A DNA stretch of 20,978 bases, taken from DASUZB01 sp035535495 (GTDB lineage: Bacteria > Actinomycetota > CALGFH01). Shown piece by piece: positions 1-7,581 of this stretch. How positions within the stretch are numbered: the first letter of the stretch is position 1; each line of letters begins with the position of its first letter. The notes under the pieces were generated by a model. That model worked only from the letters and a program-made list of their open reading frames with translations, searched no databases and was not told the origin of the DNA. Location: assembly GCA_035535495.1 (NCBI GenBank), contig DATLQA010000080.1, forward strand, positions 1 through 20,978, in the 5' to 3' direction. Made by a program: the position numbers and the translations under genes.

Positions 1-85
1 CCTGGTCGAAGCGCATGAACGCTTCCCAGTCGTCCGGCTCGATGCCACGCAGCCGGACCCGCTCGCCCTGCCAGATCGACCCCAT
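1..85 (-). CDS. GNAT-type N-acetyltransferase, N-terminal fragment cut by window edge
   Basis: Reading the minus strand from an ATG at 85 gives 28 residues starting MGSIWQGERVRLRGIEPDD and running off the window without a stop. The pattern of a strand ending in VRLRGIEPDD, then an amphipathic helix, is the usual first strand and helix of RimJ/RimL-type GNAT acetyltransferases, which transfer an acetyl group from acetyl-CoA to an amine. The catalytic domain lies outside the window, so substrate cannot be judged. The gene is divergent from the complete GNAT gene at 162, with 76 bp between the starts. No Shine-Dalgarno sequence precedes the ATG. Family call is moderately secure despite the short length. 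Confidence 0.6.
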   Translation of the reverse strand, partial: MGSIWQGERVRLRGIEPDDWEAFMRFDQ

Positions 86-91
86 GGCCGC

Positions 92-97
92 ACGCTA
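92..97 (-). promoter_or_regulatory. Possible -10 element (TAGCGT) of the truncated GNAT gene
   Basis: On the minus strand TAGCGT lies six bases before the ATG at 85. A -10 element this close would give a leaderless or nearly leaderless transcript, which is common in Actinomycetota and would explain the missing ribosome-binding site. No good -35 element is visible. This is inference. Confidence 0.25.
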
Positions 98-161
98 GCC
101 CGAGCGCGACCTCCACACCAGTCGATTCCACCATCCGCGGCGCCACCGGGAGGTCCCAGCC

Positions 162-692
162 ATGACCCTCACCATCCCGACCCTGACCACCGAACGCCTG
201 TGCCTGCGTGGCTTCCAGCCAAGCGACCACCAGCCACTCGCCGCCATCCAGGCCGACCCCGAGGTCCTGCGGTACATCGCCGACGGCCAGCCACTCACCC
301 CGGCGGCCAGCTGGCGGTCACTCGCGTTGCACGTCGGCCACTGGTACCTCCGCGGCTACGGCAACTGGGCCGTGGTCGAACGCGCCACCGGGCGGATGAT
401 CGGCCGCGTCGGCCTGTGGAATCCGGAAGGATGGCCGGGCCTCGAAGTCGGCTGGCTGCTCGCCCGCGACCAGTGGGGCAAGGGCTACGCCACCGAAGCC
501 GCCCGCGCCGCCGTCCACCACGCCTTCACCACCCTCGACGCCGACCACGTCATCAGCGTCATCCGTCAGGACAACGTCGCCTCCATCCGCGTCGCCGAGA
601 AGATCGGCGAGACCTATGAACGGACCGCGCAGGTCAACGGTCGCGAGGCGTGCATCTACGGCCTCGCCCGCGCCACCTGGCAATCCACCTGA
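162..692 (+). CDS. GNAT family N-acetyltransferase (RimJ/RimL-like)
   Basis: This 176-residue protein is a full-length GNAT acetyltransferase. The N-terminal strand (TERLCLRGFQPSDHQPL, residues 10-26) matches the RimJ/RimL entry. The acetyl-CoA pyrophosphate loop is QWGKGYATEAA at about 104-114, preceded by the strand LEVGWLL at 94-100. The late NVASIRVAEKIGE segment at 138-150 is the usual motif B helix. GGGAGGT at 148-154 sits seven bases before the ATG and fixes the start. The methyltransferase gene follows 23 bp after the stop, so the two are probably co-transcribed. Homologues acetylate protein N-termini, antibiotics or small amines; the sequence does not reveal which applies here. Confidence 0.88.
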   Translation: MTLTIPTLTTERLCLRGFQPSDHQPLAAIQADPEVLRYIADGQPLTPAASWRSLALHVGHWYLRGYGNWAVVERATGRMIGRVGLWNPEGWPGLEVGWLLARDQWGKGYATEAARAAVHHAFTTLDADHVISVIRQDNVASIRVAEKIGETYERTAQVNGREACIYGLARATWQST

Positions 693-715
693 CCAGCGAC
701 GGAGGACACCCGACC

Positions 716-1483
716 ATGGCCGACCACGCCCACGTCCGCGTCAACCGGGCCCGCTGGAACCAGACCGCCGACGACTACCAGACCCGCAACGCACCCCAGA
801 TCCGGCGGCAGGCGTTCACCGGCGAGATCGACTGGGGCCTCTGGGCCATCCCCGAGTCACAGCTCAACGTCCTCGGCGACGTCAAGGGCAAGGACGTGCT
901 CGAGTTCGGCTGCGGCGGCGGCCAGTGGTCCACCGCCCTCGCCCGCCACGGCGCCCGGGCCGTCGGCTTCGACCTCTCCGAACAGCAGCTCGCCCACGCC
1001 CGCCGCCTCCAGCAGGAGACCGGCATCGGTTTCCCGCTGGTCCAGGCCGACGCCGAGCGCGTCCCGCTCAAAGACGGCAGCTTCGACGTCGTCTTCGCCG
1101 ACCACGGCGCCTTCTCCTTCGCCGACCCCTACCGCACCGTCCCCGAAGCAGCCCGCCTCCTCCGTCCCGGCGGTCTGCTCGCGTTCAGCCACATCAGCCC
1201 ACTGTTCGCCATCGCCACCCCAGCCGACGCCGAGCACGCCAGCGAACGGCTCGTCCACGACTACTTCGACCTCCACCAGCTCGACGAGCCCGAGGGCATG
1301 ATCGAATTCAACCTCCCCTACGGCGGCTGGATCAGCCTCTTCCGCCAGTCGAGCCTGGTGGTCGAGGAGCTGATCGAGCCCCGACCCGCACCCGACGCCG
1401 TCAGCACCTACCGTGACGACGAGGACCGTGCCTGGTCCCGGCGGTGGCCGTCCGAGTGCATCTGGCGGGTCCGCAAGCACTAG
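716..1483 (+). CDS. Class I SAM-dependent methyltransferase
   Basis: The 255-residue product carries the class I methyltransferase fold. Motif I is VLEFGCGGGQWS (61-72), the SAM-binding loop; the acidic end of strand 2 is GFDLS (84-88); motif III is ADAERVPLKDGSFDVV (111-126); and the post-core LRPGG turn is at 149-153. This arrangement is typical of the Methyltransf_11/UbiE-like small-molecule methyltransferases. An in-frame ATG exists at 650, but it lies inside the acetyltransferase gene. The ATG at 716 has GGAGG at 701-705 and is the better start. The acceptor cannot be predicted. The coupling with an acetyltransferase gene suggests a shared small-molecule or tRNA/protein modification role, but this is only positional. 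Confidence 0.88.
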   Translation: MADHAHVRVNRARWNQTADDYQTRNAPQIRRQAFTGEIDWGLWAIPESQLNVLGDVKGKDVLEFGCGGGQWSTALARHGARAVGFDLSEQQLAHARRLQQETGIGFPLVQADAERVPLKDGSFDVVFADHGAFSFADPYRTVPEAARLLRPGGLLAFSHISPLFAIATPADAEHASERLVHDYFDLHQLDEPEGMIEFNLPYGGWISLFRQSSLVVEELIEPRPAPDAVSTYRDDEDRAWSRRWPSECIWRVRKH

Positions 1484-1528
1484 CGCTGGCGGCGTCCTGC
1501 CAGAAGTCGAAGAACGGGGCTGGCTTGC

Positions 1529-1657
1529 CGCTTGCGGTTCCTGGAGGTCGTCCCGCCACGGCGGGTGGTGTTCACCCGGGGCTGGGAGATGGACAGCAGG
1601 CCGGCTGGGACCACTCCCTGGACCGCCTCGCGAGCAGCGCCGGCGACCCGGCCCCGA
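1529..1657 (+). pseudogene. Decayed fragment of an SRPBCC / AHSA1-like protein
   Basis: Between the methyltransferase stop and the convergent nucleotidyltransferase gene, one plus-strand frame reads RFLEVVPPRRVVFTRGWEMD (from 1535), then PAGTT. This closely resembles the central strand of SRPBCC/AHSA1 (activator of Hsp90 ATPase homologue) proteins, which typically read EVVPPxRLVFTWGWE followed by PPGSTxVEV. The fragment has no start codon or ribosome-binding site upstream. After the PAGTT turn the frame loses similarity, although the similar stretch ATRPRF suggests a little more of the domain survives. A complete family member is about 140-160 residues, so both ends are lost. I infer a gene remnant; the similarity is by eye. 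Confidence 0.5.
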
Positions 1658-1677
1658 TTCCTGGCTGGCCGGCTGAG

Positions 1678-2697
1678 TCAGGCCGGGCCGGGGAGGAGCG
1701 CGGCGGCAACCCGGGCCCCTGGCGGGACGACTGAGCCGGGCCCGAGGACGCTGCCGCTGACCACCGCACCGTCCCCGACGGTGGCGCCAGGCCCGGCGAC
1801 CGTCCGGGTGACCACGGCGCCGGCGCCGACGTGGACGCCGGTGTCGAGGACCACCGGACCGGCGAGCAGCGCGGTGGGGTCGGCGGCGGCACCCTCGGCG
1901 AGGAAGACGGGCCCGTGGCCGCACGCTGCCTGGTCGAGCCGGCCGGGCGGCAGGCGATGCGGCCAGGCACCGCCGAGCAGGCCGGCGCTGGCGGCCAGGA
2001 AGCGGTGCAGCGTGCCGGCGTCGGCCCAGGGGTGCTCGAGCGGGATGCCGGCGACCTCGCCGCGGCGCCACAGCGGTGCGAGCACGGCCTCGACCAGGCT
2101 CGCCGGGCGGGGCGGCACGGCTTCGAGCGTACCGGCGCGGAGGGCGTGGACCGCCGCCGGGGACCAGGTGCCGGCCTCCTCCGCGGTGGCGTGCTGGCCG
2201 TCGAGGCGGACGGTGAGCAGCCCGGGCCGGGCCGGGACGAGGCCGATGGCGGCGGTGGCGCCGGTACGGTCGAGCAGGGCGGTCAGGCGGATCAGGTCGT
2301 CGGGGTGGACGAGCACGTCGGCGGCGGTGACCAGGACGGTTCCCTGACCGAGCAGGCCGCGGTGGTAGGCGTTGGCCAGGGCGCCGCCAGTGCCGAGCAG
2401 CTCCGGCTCGTGCAGGACGCGGCGGCCTGGCTGGCCGCTGAGGTGCTCGCCGAGCTGGCTGGCGCCGTGGTGGGTGTTCACCACCACCTCGACCGCGCCG
2501 GCGCGGTCGAGGGCCTCGACCGCCAGGTCGACCAGCGGACGGCCGGCCGGTGCGAGCAGGGGCTTCGGCAGCTGGCGGGTGAGTGGGCGGAGGCGGGTGC
2601 CCGCCCCTGCCGCCAGGCAGAACCCGACCGGCCGTGGCCCGGCGGGCGGCGGGTGGCTCCGGCGCGGGGAAGCTGCGACCTGTCGCGCCGGAGCCAA
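1678..2697 (-). CDS. Nucleotidyltransferase (sugar-1-phosphate NTP transferase type) with C-terminal hexapeptide-like domain
   Basis: The 339-residue product has the NTP_transferase signature LAAGAGTRLRPLT (28-40) followed by PKPLL (45-49), which binds the nucleotide triphosphate and metal. GTGGAL at 102-107 is the second conserved nucleotide-contact loop. The usual GD metal-binding strand reads VTAADVLVHPDD (123-134), a variant. From about residue 255 the sequence turns into Gly/Ala/Val-rich imperfect hexapeptides (GPVVLDTGVHVGAGAVV), expected to form a left-handed beta helix. Homologues make GDP-mannose or dTDP/UDP-glucose; the specific sugar is not evident. The only visible start is TTG at 2697, with GGAGG abutting it and lying 14 bp after the upstream stop, so translation may be coupled to the propeller gene. 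The first 24 residues are not conserved-looking. Confidence 0.8.
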   Translation of the reverse strand: MAPARQVAASPRRSHPPPAGPRPVGFCLAAGAGTRLRPLTRQLPKPLLAPAGRPLVDLAVEALDRAGAVEVVVNTHHGASQLGEHLSGQPGRRVLHEPELLGTGGALANAYHRGLLGQGTVLVTAADVLVHPDDLIRLTALLDRTGATAAIGLVPARPGLLTVRLDGQHATAEEAGTWSPAAVHALRAGTLEAVPPRPASLVEAVLAPLWRRGEVAGIPLEHPWADAGTLHRFLAASAGLLGGAWPHRLPPGRLDQAACGHGPVFLAEGAAADPTALLAGPVVLDTGVHVGAGAVVTRTVAGPGATVGDGAVVSGSVLGPGSVVPPGARVAAALLPGPA

Positions 2698-2710
2698 CCT
2701 CCGTGGCCGC

Positions 2711-3670
2711 CTAGCGCCGGTCGACCCGGACGACCGTGTACGGGGTGGTCGGGGTCGGTGGCGTGGTGAAGCGGGCGTTGACGACGTAGAGGTGACCGCG
2801 GAACGACGCGATCGTGGTGGGCACGTCGAAGTCCGGGTCGCTGATCCGCTCGACGACCTGGCCGGAGGAAAGGTCGTGGCGGAGCCGGATCCTGGCGATC
2901 AGGTTGAGCTGGTTCTGCACCACGTACAGGGTGCGGCCGCGCAGCAGGATGCCGTCGCCGTTGGGGACCGTCTCGCCGCCGAGGTCGATCTTCCTGGTGA
3001 CGCCGGTGCGCGGGTCGACGGTGAACAGCAGGCCGGTGTTGGTCTGCACGATCACCAGGACGCGACCGCCGCGGGCGGCGTCGATGCCGTTGGTGTTGAA
3101 GCCGGCCTGGAACTGGAGGTCGCCGGTCAGCGGCAGGGTGGTGACGTCGCGCTGGCGTCCGAGCTTGCCGTGCCGCCCGATCGGGACGCGGTACAGGACC
3201 TGGTTGAGGGAGTCGGTGAACCAGGCGGCCGTCGGGGTCACCACCACGTCGTTGATGAACGTCTGGGCGGTGGTGAGCTGGTAGCTGGCCAGTGGCGTGC
3301 CGCTGCGGGCGTCGTAGACGAACGCCATGCCGGTGGGGCCGCCGGCCACGAACAGCCGGCCGCGGCGGTCGACCTTGAGCCCGATCGCCGCGCGACCCTC
3401 GCGGCCCTGGACGACCACCTCGCCGCGCCCGGTGCGGACGTCGCCGCTGAACACGGCGCCGGTGGGGATCGAGCCGACGTAGAAGGTCCCGTCGCGCGCG
3501 ATCGCGATGCCCTCGGGCTGGAAGCCGTCGGGTAGCTGGATGGTGCTTGGCAGGGACCCATGCGTCCGGGAGCCATGGGTCGACGTGGGGGTGGCCACCG
3601 CGGCGGAGGCGCCGAGACCCACCAAGGTCGTGACTGTGAGCAGGAGGAAGAGGCGTCGGGCGGCATACAT
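2711..3670 (-). CDS. Secreted beta-propeller protein (SMP-30/NHL-like)
   Basis: From the ATG at 3670 the protein has 319 residues. It opens with a Sec signal peptide: basic MYAARR, a hydrophobic run to about residue 25, and a likely cleavage near AVA. The rest is a series of short beta-rich blocks with repeated motifs such as PEGIAIARDGTFYVG, DRRGRLFVAGG, NGIDAARGGRVLVI and GILLRGRTLYVV. These are typical of six-bladed SMP-30/gluconolactonase/NHL propellers. No lactonase metal ligands can be assigned with confidence, so an enzyme function is not claimed. AGGTG eight or nine bases upstream favours ATG 3670 over ATG 3679 or the longer reading frame. The nucleotidyltransferase gene follows closely on the same strand. 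Confidence 0.7.
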   Translation of the reverse strand: MYAARRLFLLLTVTTLVGLGASAAVATPTSTHGSRTHGSLPSTIQLPDGFQPEGIAIARDGTFYVGSIPTGAVFSGDVRTGRGEVVVQGREGRAAIGLKVDRRGRLFVAGGPTGMAFVYDARSGTPLASYQLTTAQTFINDVVVTPTAAWFTDSLNQVLYRVPIGRHGKLGRQRDVTTLPLTGDLQFQAGFNTNGIDAARGGRVLVIVQTNTGLLFTVDPRTGVTRKIDLGGETVPNGDGILLRGRTLYVVQNQLNLIARIRLRHDLSSGQVVERISDPDFDVPTTIASFRGHLYVVNARFTTPPTPTTPYTVVRVDRR

Positions 3671-3759
3671 GACCGGCATCACCTGACCGTCTCGAACGGA
3701 GCCGACGCCAACTATCTCCCCACGGCGCCGTGAATCGTGCAACCGCAACCGTGGTGGCC

Positions 3760-3782
3760 GACCGGTCACCGACCGACCGGTC
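3760..3782. promoter_or_regulatory. Paired palindromes GACCGGTC, candidate operator in divergent promoter region
   Basis: Two identical copies of the self-complementary octamer GACCGGTC occur at 3760-3767 and 3775-3782, start to start 15 bp apart. They lie in the 192-bp region between the divergent propeller gene (start 3670) and dioxygenase gene (start 3863). Repeated palindromes in a divergent promoter region are what a dimeric repressor site would look like. No regulator is encoded nearby, so this is inference. The rest of the region shows no clear -35/-10 pair. Confidence 0.35.
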
Positions 3783-3862
3783 CTGGGCTACCGTAGAGGA
3801 GCAGGAGGTGCGGCGAGGGTGCGCGGGCGCCTTCGGTGTGAGCGGGAAGGAGCACGATCGCC

Positions 3863-4549
3863 ATGGATGCCTCGCCGCACGAGCCCGGTGGCGACCCTTC
3901 CCGCCTGACCCGACGGCGGCTGCTGCGGCTGGGCATGGCCGTGCCGGTGCCGCTGGTGCTCGCCGCCTGCGAGCCCGACGATCCGACCGTCCAGGCCGGT
4001 GGGGCCACCCAGACCAGCGCGGCGGCGTCGGCGACGACCACCGCGGGTGGGCAGCTCTCCCCCACGCCGGCCTGTGACGACGGCGACGACCCCACCCCGG
4101 AGGAGACCGAAGGGCCGTTCTTCACGCCGAACTCGCCGCAGCGGACGTCGTTGCTGGAGCCCGGGCTGACCGGGACCAGGCTGACGCTCACCGGGGTGGT
4201 GCTCAGCACCTCGTGCCGCCCGGTGGAGCGGGCACTGCTCGACTTCTGGCAGGCCGACGACGGCGGCGCCTACGACAACCAGGGCTTCCGCCTGCGCGGC
4301 CACCAGTTCACCGACGCCAAGGGTCGCTACCGCCTTGAAACGATCGTGCCGGGCCTCTACACGGGCCGCACCCGCCACATCCACGTGAAGGTGCAGGCGC
4401 CCGACCGCCCGGTCCTCACCACCCAGCTCTACTTCCCCGGGGAGCCGTCCAACCAGCGTGACGGGCTGTTCCGGCCGGAGTTGCAGGTCGAGCAGCGCGA
4501 CGGCGGCGCCGCCAGGCAGGCCTCGTTCGGCTTCGTCCTCGGCGTCTAG
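3863..4549 (+). CDS. Exported intradiol ring-cleavage dioxygenase-like lipoprotein
   Basis: The 228-residue product has a twin-arginine start (LTRRRLLRLG, 15-24), a hydrophobic stretch and a lipobox LAAC with Cys36, so it should be exported folded and lipid-anchored. A Ser/Thr/Ala-rich linker (about 40-75) leads to the catalytic domain. TEGPFF (82-87) is the hallmark entry of protocatechuate/catechol intradiol dioxygenases. The four Fe(III) ligands of the family appear intact: Tyr137 (GGAYDN), Tyr166 (PGLYTG), His172 and His174 (RHIH). The family cleaves catechols between the hydroxyls to muconates; exported members are poorly characterised. GGGAAGGAG at 3844-3852 supports the start. No aromatic-catabolism operon surrounds it. 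Confidence 0.85.
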   Translation: MDASPHEPGGDPSRLTRRRLLRLGMAVPVPLVLAACEPDDPTVQAGGATQTSAAASATTTAGGQLSPTPACDDGDDPTPEETEGPFFTPNSPQRTSLLEPGLTGTRLTLTGVVLSTSCRPVERALLDFWQADDGGAYDNQGFRLRGHQFTDAKGRYRLETIVPGLYTGRTRHIHVKVQAPDRPVLTTQLYFPGEPSNQRDGLFRPELQVEQRDGGAARQASFGFVLGV

Positions 4550-4582
4550 CTGACCGTCCCGCGGGTCGACGACGGCCCAGCG

Positions 4583-4984
4583 TCAGCCGTGGCCGTCCAG
4601 GCTGGGGGTGGTGACGAACCAGTCGTCGGGGACGGCGTAGCGGGGACCGTCCGGCGTGTGGTCGATGATCACGTCGGGCGGGAGGGCGGCGAGCCCGAGC
4701 AGGCCGAGCAGGCCGTTGTGCGCGGCCGGGGCGAGGGTGACCGTGCCGAGCGGCCCGCCGGCGGTGTAGTTGCCGCCCGGCCGCAACCCGCTGGCGTCGA
4801 CCAGCTTCGCGGCATGGTCGGCGCCGACGGCGTCGTTGAGCTCCTCGAGGTCGGCGGCGGGCAGCTCCAGCCAGTCCGGCTTGCGTTCGAAGGCGTCCTG
4901 GTAGCCCTCGACGAGCAGGCGGAGCAGCACGGTGACCCGGACACCGGGAGGGATACGGGACGGGATGCGCTGGCTGGGATCCAT
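4583..4984 (-). CDS. Hypothetical protein
   Basis: I do not recognise this 133-residue protein. It starts MDPSQRIPSRIPPG, has a Leu-rich helix (VRVTVLLRLLVEGYQDAF), an acidic segment (LPAADLEELNDAVG) and a Gly/Leu-rich part (HNGLLGLLGLAALPPDV) that may be a buried helix. There is no signal peptide. The start is supported by GAGGA about seven bases upstream of the ATG. The gene is convergent with the dioxygenase gene, 33 bp apart. Coding is supported by the good start site, a full-length frame and normal amino-acid composition; function is unknown. Confidence 0.6.
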   Translation of the reverse strand: MDPSQRIPSRIPPGVRVTVLLRLLVEGYQDAFERKPDWLELPAADLEELNDAVGADHAAKLVDASGLRPGGNYTAGGPLGTVTLAPAAHNGLLGLLGLAALPPDVIIDHTPDGPRYAVPDDWFVTTPSLDGHG

Positions 4985-5102
4985 GTGACGTCCTCGGCGG
5001 GTCGGCTCGGCGCCACGCGCCGACGGGCGCGCAGCTTACACGTGCCAGAGCGGGCTGACCCCGGGCAACGCACCGGCTCGAGCCCGTACCTGGCTGGTAG
5101 GC

Positions 5103-5539
<437 letters not shown>

Positions 5540-5545
5540 CTGGCC

Positions 5546-5573
5546 AGTATGCCACTGACCGCCCCGCGGGCAG
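5546..5573 (-). promoter_or_regulatory. Putative rnpB promoter
   Basis: On the minus strand CATACT (complement of 5546-5551) is a -10-like element with a weak -35-like CTGCCC (complement of 5568-5573) 16 bp upstream. Transcription starting about seven bases after the -10 would begin near 5539, which agrees with the 5' end predicted independently from the P1 helix. Confidence 0.5.
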
Positions 5574-5737
5574 GGCGCCGCCACGGTGGCAGGAGCGCCG
5601 CGACTCACTGCCTGACCAGCCGGTATGGACCGGCGACCACCTCGGACACGCTGGCTGTGGCGTGGCGGCCCGGCGTTGCCGGGTCGGCTCGGGCATACTG
5701 GGTCAAGGGGGTTCTGGCGGTCCAGTCGAGGTTGAGC

Positions 5738-6247
5738 ATGGTTCTTGTTCTTGCCCTTGCGTTCCTGGTGGTGCCGGTCGCGGAGCTGGCCGTACTGATC
5801 GCCCTGGGGGAGCAGTTCGGCTACCTGGCCACCTTCGCGGTGATGGTGGTGCTCAGCCTGACCGGCGCCTGGCTCGCCCGCCGCGAGGGGCTGGGGGCGT
5901 GGCGGCGGCTGCAGGCCGCGCTGGCCGAAGGGCGTATGCCGACCGCCGAGGCGGCCGACGGGGCGATGATCCTGTTGGCCGGCGCCTTGCTGCTGACTCC
6001 GGGGTTCCTCAGCGACGTGCTCGGGGTGCTGTTCCTGCTGCCACCGGTGCGCGCCGTGCTGCGGCGCTGGCTCCCGGCGCTGGCGGCCCGGCGGCTGCTT
6101 GGCGGCCGACGCCGCCGCGACCGGTGGGTGGAAGGCCGGTCGCGGCCGACCGGCCCGCCCGGCGGCGACGGCGCGGGGACCTCGGTGACCTGGGGGCCAC
6201 CCGAGGTCGAGCAGCCGACGCGCCCGACCTCGCCCGGATCGAGCTGA
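5738..6247 (+). CDS. fxsA: FxsA family membrane protein
   Basis: The 169-residue protein matches the FxsA family. It has two N-terminal transmembrane segments (about 2-24 and 28-47), the conserved loop EGLGAWRRLQAALAEGRMP (51-69), the helix DGAMILLAGALLLTPGFLSD (75-94) and the LLPPVR end of the hydrophobic core (about 100-105). A basic and Pro-rich cytoplasmic tail follows. In E. coli FxsA (suppressor of F exclusion) counteracts phage T7 exclusion by the F plasmid; the cellular role elsewhere is unknown. GAGG at 5728-5731 supports the ATG at 5738; a longer open frame upstream runs over rnpB and is not coding. A CATACT hexamer at 5694-5699 may be its -10. Confidence 0.88.
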   Translation: MVLVLALAFLVVPVAELAVLIALGEQFGYLATFAVMVVLSLTGAWLARREGLGAWRRLQAALAEGRMPTAEAADGAMILLAGALLLTPGFLSDVLGVLFLLPPVRAVLRRWLPALAARRLLGGRRRRDRWVEGRSRPTGPPGGDGAGTSVTWGPPEVEQPTRPTSPGSS

Positions 6248-6298
6248 GCCCGGCTTCTCCGGACGTCCGACGCCTGGTTGCGCCGTGCCCGGCCGCCG

Positions 6299-6856
6299 CT
6301 ACAGCGGGCCGAAGCGCTGCTGGACCGGGCCGTCGGGCTCGTCGGACGGCCGCCGCCTGGCCTCGGGGCCGCCGTTCGGCCGCCGCGCGCGGGGCGGCCC
6401 GGCCGGACCGGTCGGGGCATCGAGGGGACCCTGGGCGTCCATCGCCTGGTTCGCCAGCGCGTCGGCGGCGCGGTTGCGACCCCGCGGGACGTGCTCGAAG
6501 ACCACCCGGTCGAAGCCGGCGACCAGGCGGAGCGCCTCGTCACGGAGCGGCTGCAAGCCGGCATTCTTGACCTTCCACACGCCGCGGAGCTGCTGCACCA
6601 GCAGCAGCGAGTCGGCCCGGACGCGGACGCGGCGGGCGCCGAGCGCCTTGGCACGCTCCAGGCCGGCGATCACCGCTCGGTACTCGGCCACGTTGTTGGT
6701 CGCCCAGCCGATGCCCTCGGCGACCTCGGCGAGGACGGTGCCGTCGGGCCGGGTCACCACCGCGCCGATGCCGGCCGGGCCGGGGTTGCCGCGGGCGCCA
6801 CCGTCGGTCCAGACGTACAGTTCCTGATCGGTCGGCCCGCCGGTCGCGGGGCTCAC
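6299..6856 (-). CDS. Ribonuclease HI family protein
   Basis: The 185-residue product is a type 1 RNase H, which cleaves the RNA strand of RNA-DNA hybrids. WTDGGARGNPGPAG (16-29) holds the first catalytic Asp (Asp18); TNNVAEY (53-59) supplies Glu58; RADS (80-83) supplies Asp82; and NRAADALAN (128-136) supplies Asp132. All four metal-binding acids are present. After about residue 145 there is a Pro/Arg/Gly-rich tail that looks disordered. In mycobacteria the equivalent protein (Rv2228c) is fused to a CobC-like phosphatase; that domain is absent here. The ATG overlaps the stop of the zinc-ribbon gene by four bases, so translation is probably coupled. Confidence 0.9.
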   Translation of the reverse strand: MSPATGGPTDQELYVWTDGGARGNPGPAGIGAVVTRPDGTVLAEVAEGIGWATNNVAEYRAVIAGLERAKALGARRVRVRADSLLLVQQLRGVWKVKNAGLQPLRDEALRLVAGFDRVVFEHVPRGRNRAADALANQAMDAQGPLDAPTGPAGPPRARRPNGGPEARRRPSDEPDGPVQQRFGPL

Positions 6857-7581
6857 TCGATCACCAGGATCCGGCGGCAGTTCTCGCAGCGCTTGATCTC
6901 GTCGGCGGGCAGCTTGCGGAGGCTGGCCAGCTCCACGGTGGACAGGGAGACGCGGCAGCCCTGGCAGGTGTTGCCGGACAGCGCCGCCGCTCCGACCCCG
7001 TTATGGCGCTTGCGGAGCTGGTCGTAGAGGGTGCGCAGGCCCTGGTCGACCTTGGCGGCGACAGTCCCATGGGCCGCCCGTTCCACGCCCAGCTCCCGGT
7101 CGATCTCGGCGGTGGCGGCGTCGCGGGCCTCGCTCACCTTGGCGTGCTCGGCGGCGACCCCCTCCCGCCTTCCGGCCAGCTCGGCAAGCTCGCGTTCCAG
7201 GGTCTCGCGCCGCTCCATGCGCTCCAGCAGATCGTCCTCGAGCGTGCCCTGGCGGCGCTTGAGCGCGCCCAGCTCCTCCTGGATCGAGGTCAGCTCCTTG
7301 GGGCTGGTGACCCTGCCGGACATGGCCCGCTCCTCCTCGCTGGACGCCTTGCGGGTCACCATGTCCAGCTCGTTCTCGAGTCGGGCCTGCTCGCGTTGGA
7401 CCGTGGCCAGCGAGCCTTGCCGCTCGGCGGTGAGCTGGTCGATCGCGGCCAGCGCGGTCTCGAGCTCGGCGAGCTGCGCCAGCTCCGGGAGGTTGGCACG
7501 CCGGTTGGTGAGGCGTTCGATCGCCGAGTCGTGAGCTTGGAGCTCGAGGAGGGTGTGCTGCTGGTCCAGGGACGCGCGCAT
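6853..7581 (-). CDS. Coiled-coil protein with C-terminal C4 zinc ribbon
   Basis: The 242-residue protein is nearly all Glu/Arg/Leu-rich coiled coil up to about residue 195, then ends in a four-cysteine zinc ribbon: Cys206-x2-Cys209 (TCQGC) and Cys232-x2-Cys235 (RCENC). This is the zf-RING_7 / CT398-like family, found beside RNase HI in actinobacteria (for example Rv2229c next to Rv2228c in M. tuberculosis). Its biochemical role is unsettled; nucleic-acid or protein scaffolding has been proposed. The ATG at 7581 shares one base with the proS stop (TGATG) and the end overlaps the RNase HI start (ATGA), so three genes form one coupled operon. The frame stays open upstream inside proS, but that extension is not conserved-looking. 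Confidence 0.88.
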   Translation of the reverse strand: MRASLDQQHTLLELQAHDSAIERLTNRRANLPELAQLAELETALAAIDQLTAERQGSLATVQREQARLENELDMVTRKASSEEERAMSGRVTSPKELTSIQEELGALKRRQGTLEDDLLERMERRETLERELAELAGRREGVAAEHAKVSEARDAATAEIDRELGVERAAHGTVAAKVDQGLRTLYDQLRKRHNGVGAAALSGNTCQGCRVSLSTVELASLRKLPADEIKRCENCRRILVIE

